64,000 bases of DNA from Polaribacter sp. Hel_I_88 (lineage in GTDB: Bacteria > Bacteroidota > Bacteroidia > Flavobacteriales > Flavobacteriaceae), in contig NZ_JHZZ01000001.1 of the NCBI RefSeq assembly GCF_000687935.1, forward strand, positions 2,378,001 to 2,442,000, given 5' to 3'. Numbering within the stretch: the first letter of the stretch is position 1; each line of letters begins with the position of its first letter. Under the pieces are notes generated by a model. That model saw only the letters and a list, made by a program, of their open reading frames with translations, was not told where the DNA came from and made no database searches. Shown piece after piece: positions 62,338 through 64,000 of this stretch. The translations under genes and the position numbers were made by a program.

Positions 62338-62874
62338 ATGAACAAATACTCTTATATCATCTTAATTTTTTTATTTATGAATAATTCAACGTATACAATT
62401 TTTGAGTTTTCAAAACAATCTAATATAGCATCTTGGAGAGTTGTAGATGATGGTGTTATGGGAGGGCTTTCTTCTGGGAATTTCGAAATTAACGAAAAAG
62501 GAAATGGATTATATACAGGCGAAATTTCTTTAGACAATAATGGTGGATTTTCTTCTTTAAGATATCGATTTGATAAAATTAATGTTGAAAAATTTTCTAA
62601 AGTTATTTTAAAGATTAAAGGCGATGGAAAAAAATATCAGTTTAGAGTAAAAGATAATTCTCAAAATTATTATTCTTACGTACAAACTTTTGAAACTACA
62701 AAAGAATGGGAGCTTGTAGAAATCAACTTATCTGAAATGTATCCTGCTTTTAGAGGTAGAAAGTTAGACATGAATAATTTTTCATCAAACGAAATTGAGG
62801 AAATTACACTACTTTTTGGAAATAAAAAAGAGGAGACTTTTCAATTAGAAATAAGTAAAATTTATCTCGAATAA
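62338..62874 (+). CDS. CIA30 family protein
   Basis: A 178-residue protein of the complex I intermediate-associated protein 30 (NDUFAF1) fold, a galactose-binding-like jelly roll. The hallmark WRVVDDGVMGGLSSG is at about 32-46, followed by GGFSSLRYRF and FRGRKLDM. Mitochondrial relatives assist complex I assembly; bacterial ones are of unclear role. It has a hydrophobic N-terminus (about 1-22), which suggests export, unlike the mitochondrial case. Confidence 0.9.
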   Translation: MNKYSYIILIFLFMNNSTYTIFEFSKQSNIASWRVVDDGVMGGLSSGNFEINEKGNGLYTGEISLDNNGGFSSLRYRFDKINVEKFSKVILKIKGDGKKYQFRVKDNSQNYYSYVQTFETTKEWELVEINLSEMYPAFRGRKLDMNNFSSNEIEEITLLFGNKKEETFQLEISKIYLE

Positions 62875-62930
62875 AACCATTTAACAAAGCAATACTTTTT
62901 TGTATCTTTCAAAATTGATACTATAATAGC

Positions 62931-64000
62931 ATGGAAGAAGATATCGAAAAAAACATAAAGCCTCATCCTCCTAAAGAGGAGCAAGATGCTTCCGAAAATA
63001 TTAAAAAAGACGCCAAAGGTCTTTTTGAAAATCTTAAGAAATTTGTCGTAGAACTTTTCGATTTCAGAGAAGATACAGATCATGCAGCAACTATAGATGC
63101 CATTAAGGCAGATATTCCTTTTAAAGGTGCAACAGCTTGGATTTTAATTTTTGCTGTTTTTGTGGCATCTATTGGCTTAAATGCAGATTCTACTGCAGTT
63201 GTAATTGGAGCCATGTTAATATCTCCATTAATGGGACCAATTTTAGGTTTAGGAATGTCTTTTGCTTTAAATGATATAGGAACCTTTAAAAAATCTTTAA
63301 AGAATTTAGGCGTAATGATTGGCTTAAGTTTATTCGCCTCTTTTATGTTCTTTTATTTTTTTCCATTAAGTGAAGATACCTCAGAATTATTAGGAAGAGT
63401 AAAACCCGATATTAGAGATGTTTTAATTGCTTTTTTTGGTGGTTTGGCGTTAATGGTCGCTAGAACTAAAAAAGGAACTATTGCTTCTGTTATTTTTGGA
63501 GTTGCTATTGCTACAGCTTTAATGCCTCCTTTGTGTACTGCTGGTTATGGTTTGGCAAAAGGTAATTTCTACTATTTTTTAGGGGCGATGTATTTGTTTA
63601 CAATTAATACGATATTTATTGCTTTAGCATCATTTTTGGTTTTAAAATTTCTGCGTTTTCCAATGCACAAATATGCAAATGCTGCCAAAAGAAAACGCTC
63701 TTCTACCATCGCTACTTTAGTGGGTATTGCTGTAATGATTCCTGCTATTTTTACTTTTGTAAATGTATTTCAAGAAAATCAAATTAAAACTCAAATAGAG
63801 GCATTTACAAAAAATGAAATCAAAAATAACGACTATTATATTTTAATGGAGCAGCCTGATTATGACGAAAAAACAAAAACACTACAGTTAAAGTTTTTTA
63901 ATGAAGTAAGTGATGCCGAAGAAAATTCTTTGAAAAACAGTTTGTTAACAGATCCAAGGTATGAGTATTTAAAGGAAATAACTTTAAAGGTAAGAGATAG
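62931..64000 (+). CDS. DUF389 family membrane protein (5' part)
   Basis: The first 356 codons of a gene cut by the right window edge. A charged N-terminal region (about 1-60) precedes the DUF389 membrane domain: ATAWILIFAVFVASIGLNAD, then VVIGAMLISPLMGPILGLG, IAFFGGLALMVA and ATALMPPLCTAGYGLA, six hydrophobic helices in all to about residue 290. A periplasmic or cytoplasmic mixed domain begins after that. The family is common in bacteria and its function unknown. Confidence 0.9.
   Translation, partial: MEEDIEKNIKPHPPKEEQDASENIKKDAKGLFENLKKFVVELFDFREDTDHAATIDAIKADIPFKGATAWILIFAVFVASIGLNADSTAVVIGAMLISPLMGPILGLGMSFALNDIGTFKKSLKNLGVMIGLSLFASFMFFYFFPLSEDTSELLGRVKPDIRDVLIAFFGGLALMVARTKKGTIASVIFGVAIATALMPPLCTAGYGLAKGNFYYFLGAMYLFTINTIFIALASFLVLKFLRFPMHKYANAAKRKRSSTIATLVGIAVMIPAIFTFVNVFQENQIKTQIEAFTKNEIKNNDYYILMEQPDYDEKTKTLQLKFFNEVSDAEENSLKNSLLTDPRYEYLKEITLKVRD

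Overview
The window is AT-rich chromosomal DNA from a member of the Bacteroidota, almost certainly Flavobacteriaceae. The grounds are two SusC/SusD pairs, a GH16 glucanase with a type IX secretion sorting domain, a Rho factor with a long disordered insert, promoters of the Bacteroidota form TTG-N19-21-TAnnTTTG, almost no Shine-Dalgarno sites, and many small Flavobacteriia families (DUF4293, DUF1599, DUF5522, DUF4197, BT_3928-like). A marine, Polaribacter-like genus fits the base composition and the laminarinase-type locus, but I cannot prove the genus.

Layout. 1-6.8 kb: lptC tail, a small membrane protein, a CNNM/CorC protein, a SurA/PpiD-like foldase, rho and a DUF4293 protein. 7-10.5 kb: a response regulator, a lipoprotein and a TPR histidine kinase, with unusual C-rich repeats in the two upstream regions. 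10.4-17.2 kb: phosphoesterase, truA, ABC exporter, a lipoprotein, diadenylate cyclase, ExbD, then a TetR repressor and an SDR dehydrogenase sharing an operator pattern. 17.5-26.4 kb: a tight six-gene operon of hydrolases and oxidative enzymes (S15 acyl hydrolase, penicillin-acylase family, PepX-like S15, DUF4174, double VOC, Baeyer-Villiger-type monooxygenase). 27.6-34.2 kb: a beta-glucan utilization locus (SusC, SusD, GH16). 35.3-41.7 kb: a second SusC/SusD block, its SusD frameshifted, lying between a broken copy of the pyrF 3' end and intact pyrF. 41.7-50.8 kb: housekeeping genes (tpiA, prmA, clpS, tRNA-Arg, a calcium/sodium antiporter, a five-gene operon with crcB). 51-54.3 kb: DUF1599, LOG protein, folP and a repeat-rich stretch. 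54.3-64 kb: YgiQ-type radical SAM protein, a flavoprotein, a CtlX-like hydrolase, PafA phosphatase, MlaE/MlaF, tRNA-Lys, a CIA30 protein and a DUF389 membrane protein cut by the window end.

How the parts work together. The GH16 enzyme would cut beta-1,3-glucan outside the cell for capture by SusD and import by SusC. The TetR repressor probably silences both itself and the SDR gene through GGAA-N6-TTCC-like sites that bracket each promoter's -7 box. The response regulator plausibly controls the downstream lipoprotein-kinase genes through three C-boxes spaced exactly 21 bp apart. Both tRNA genes share an identical 15-bp core promoter plus start region.

The most notable structures are the duplicated pyrF end flanking the SusC/SusD block, the phased C-boxes, the tetR/SDR operators, a prmA promoter placed so that its transcript should begin inside a terminator hairpin, and three kinds of dispersed structured intergenic repeats, one with compensatory stem changes. 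I see no CRISPR array, phage, transposase or biosynthetic megagene, and no clear-cut undescribed defence system.
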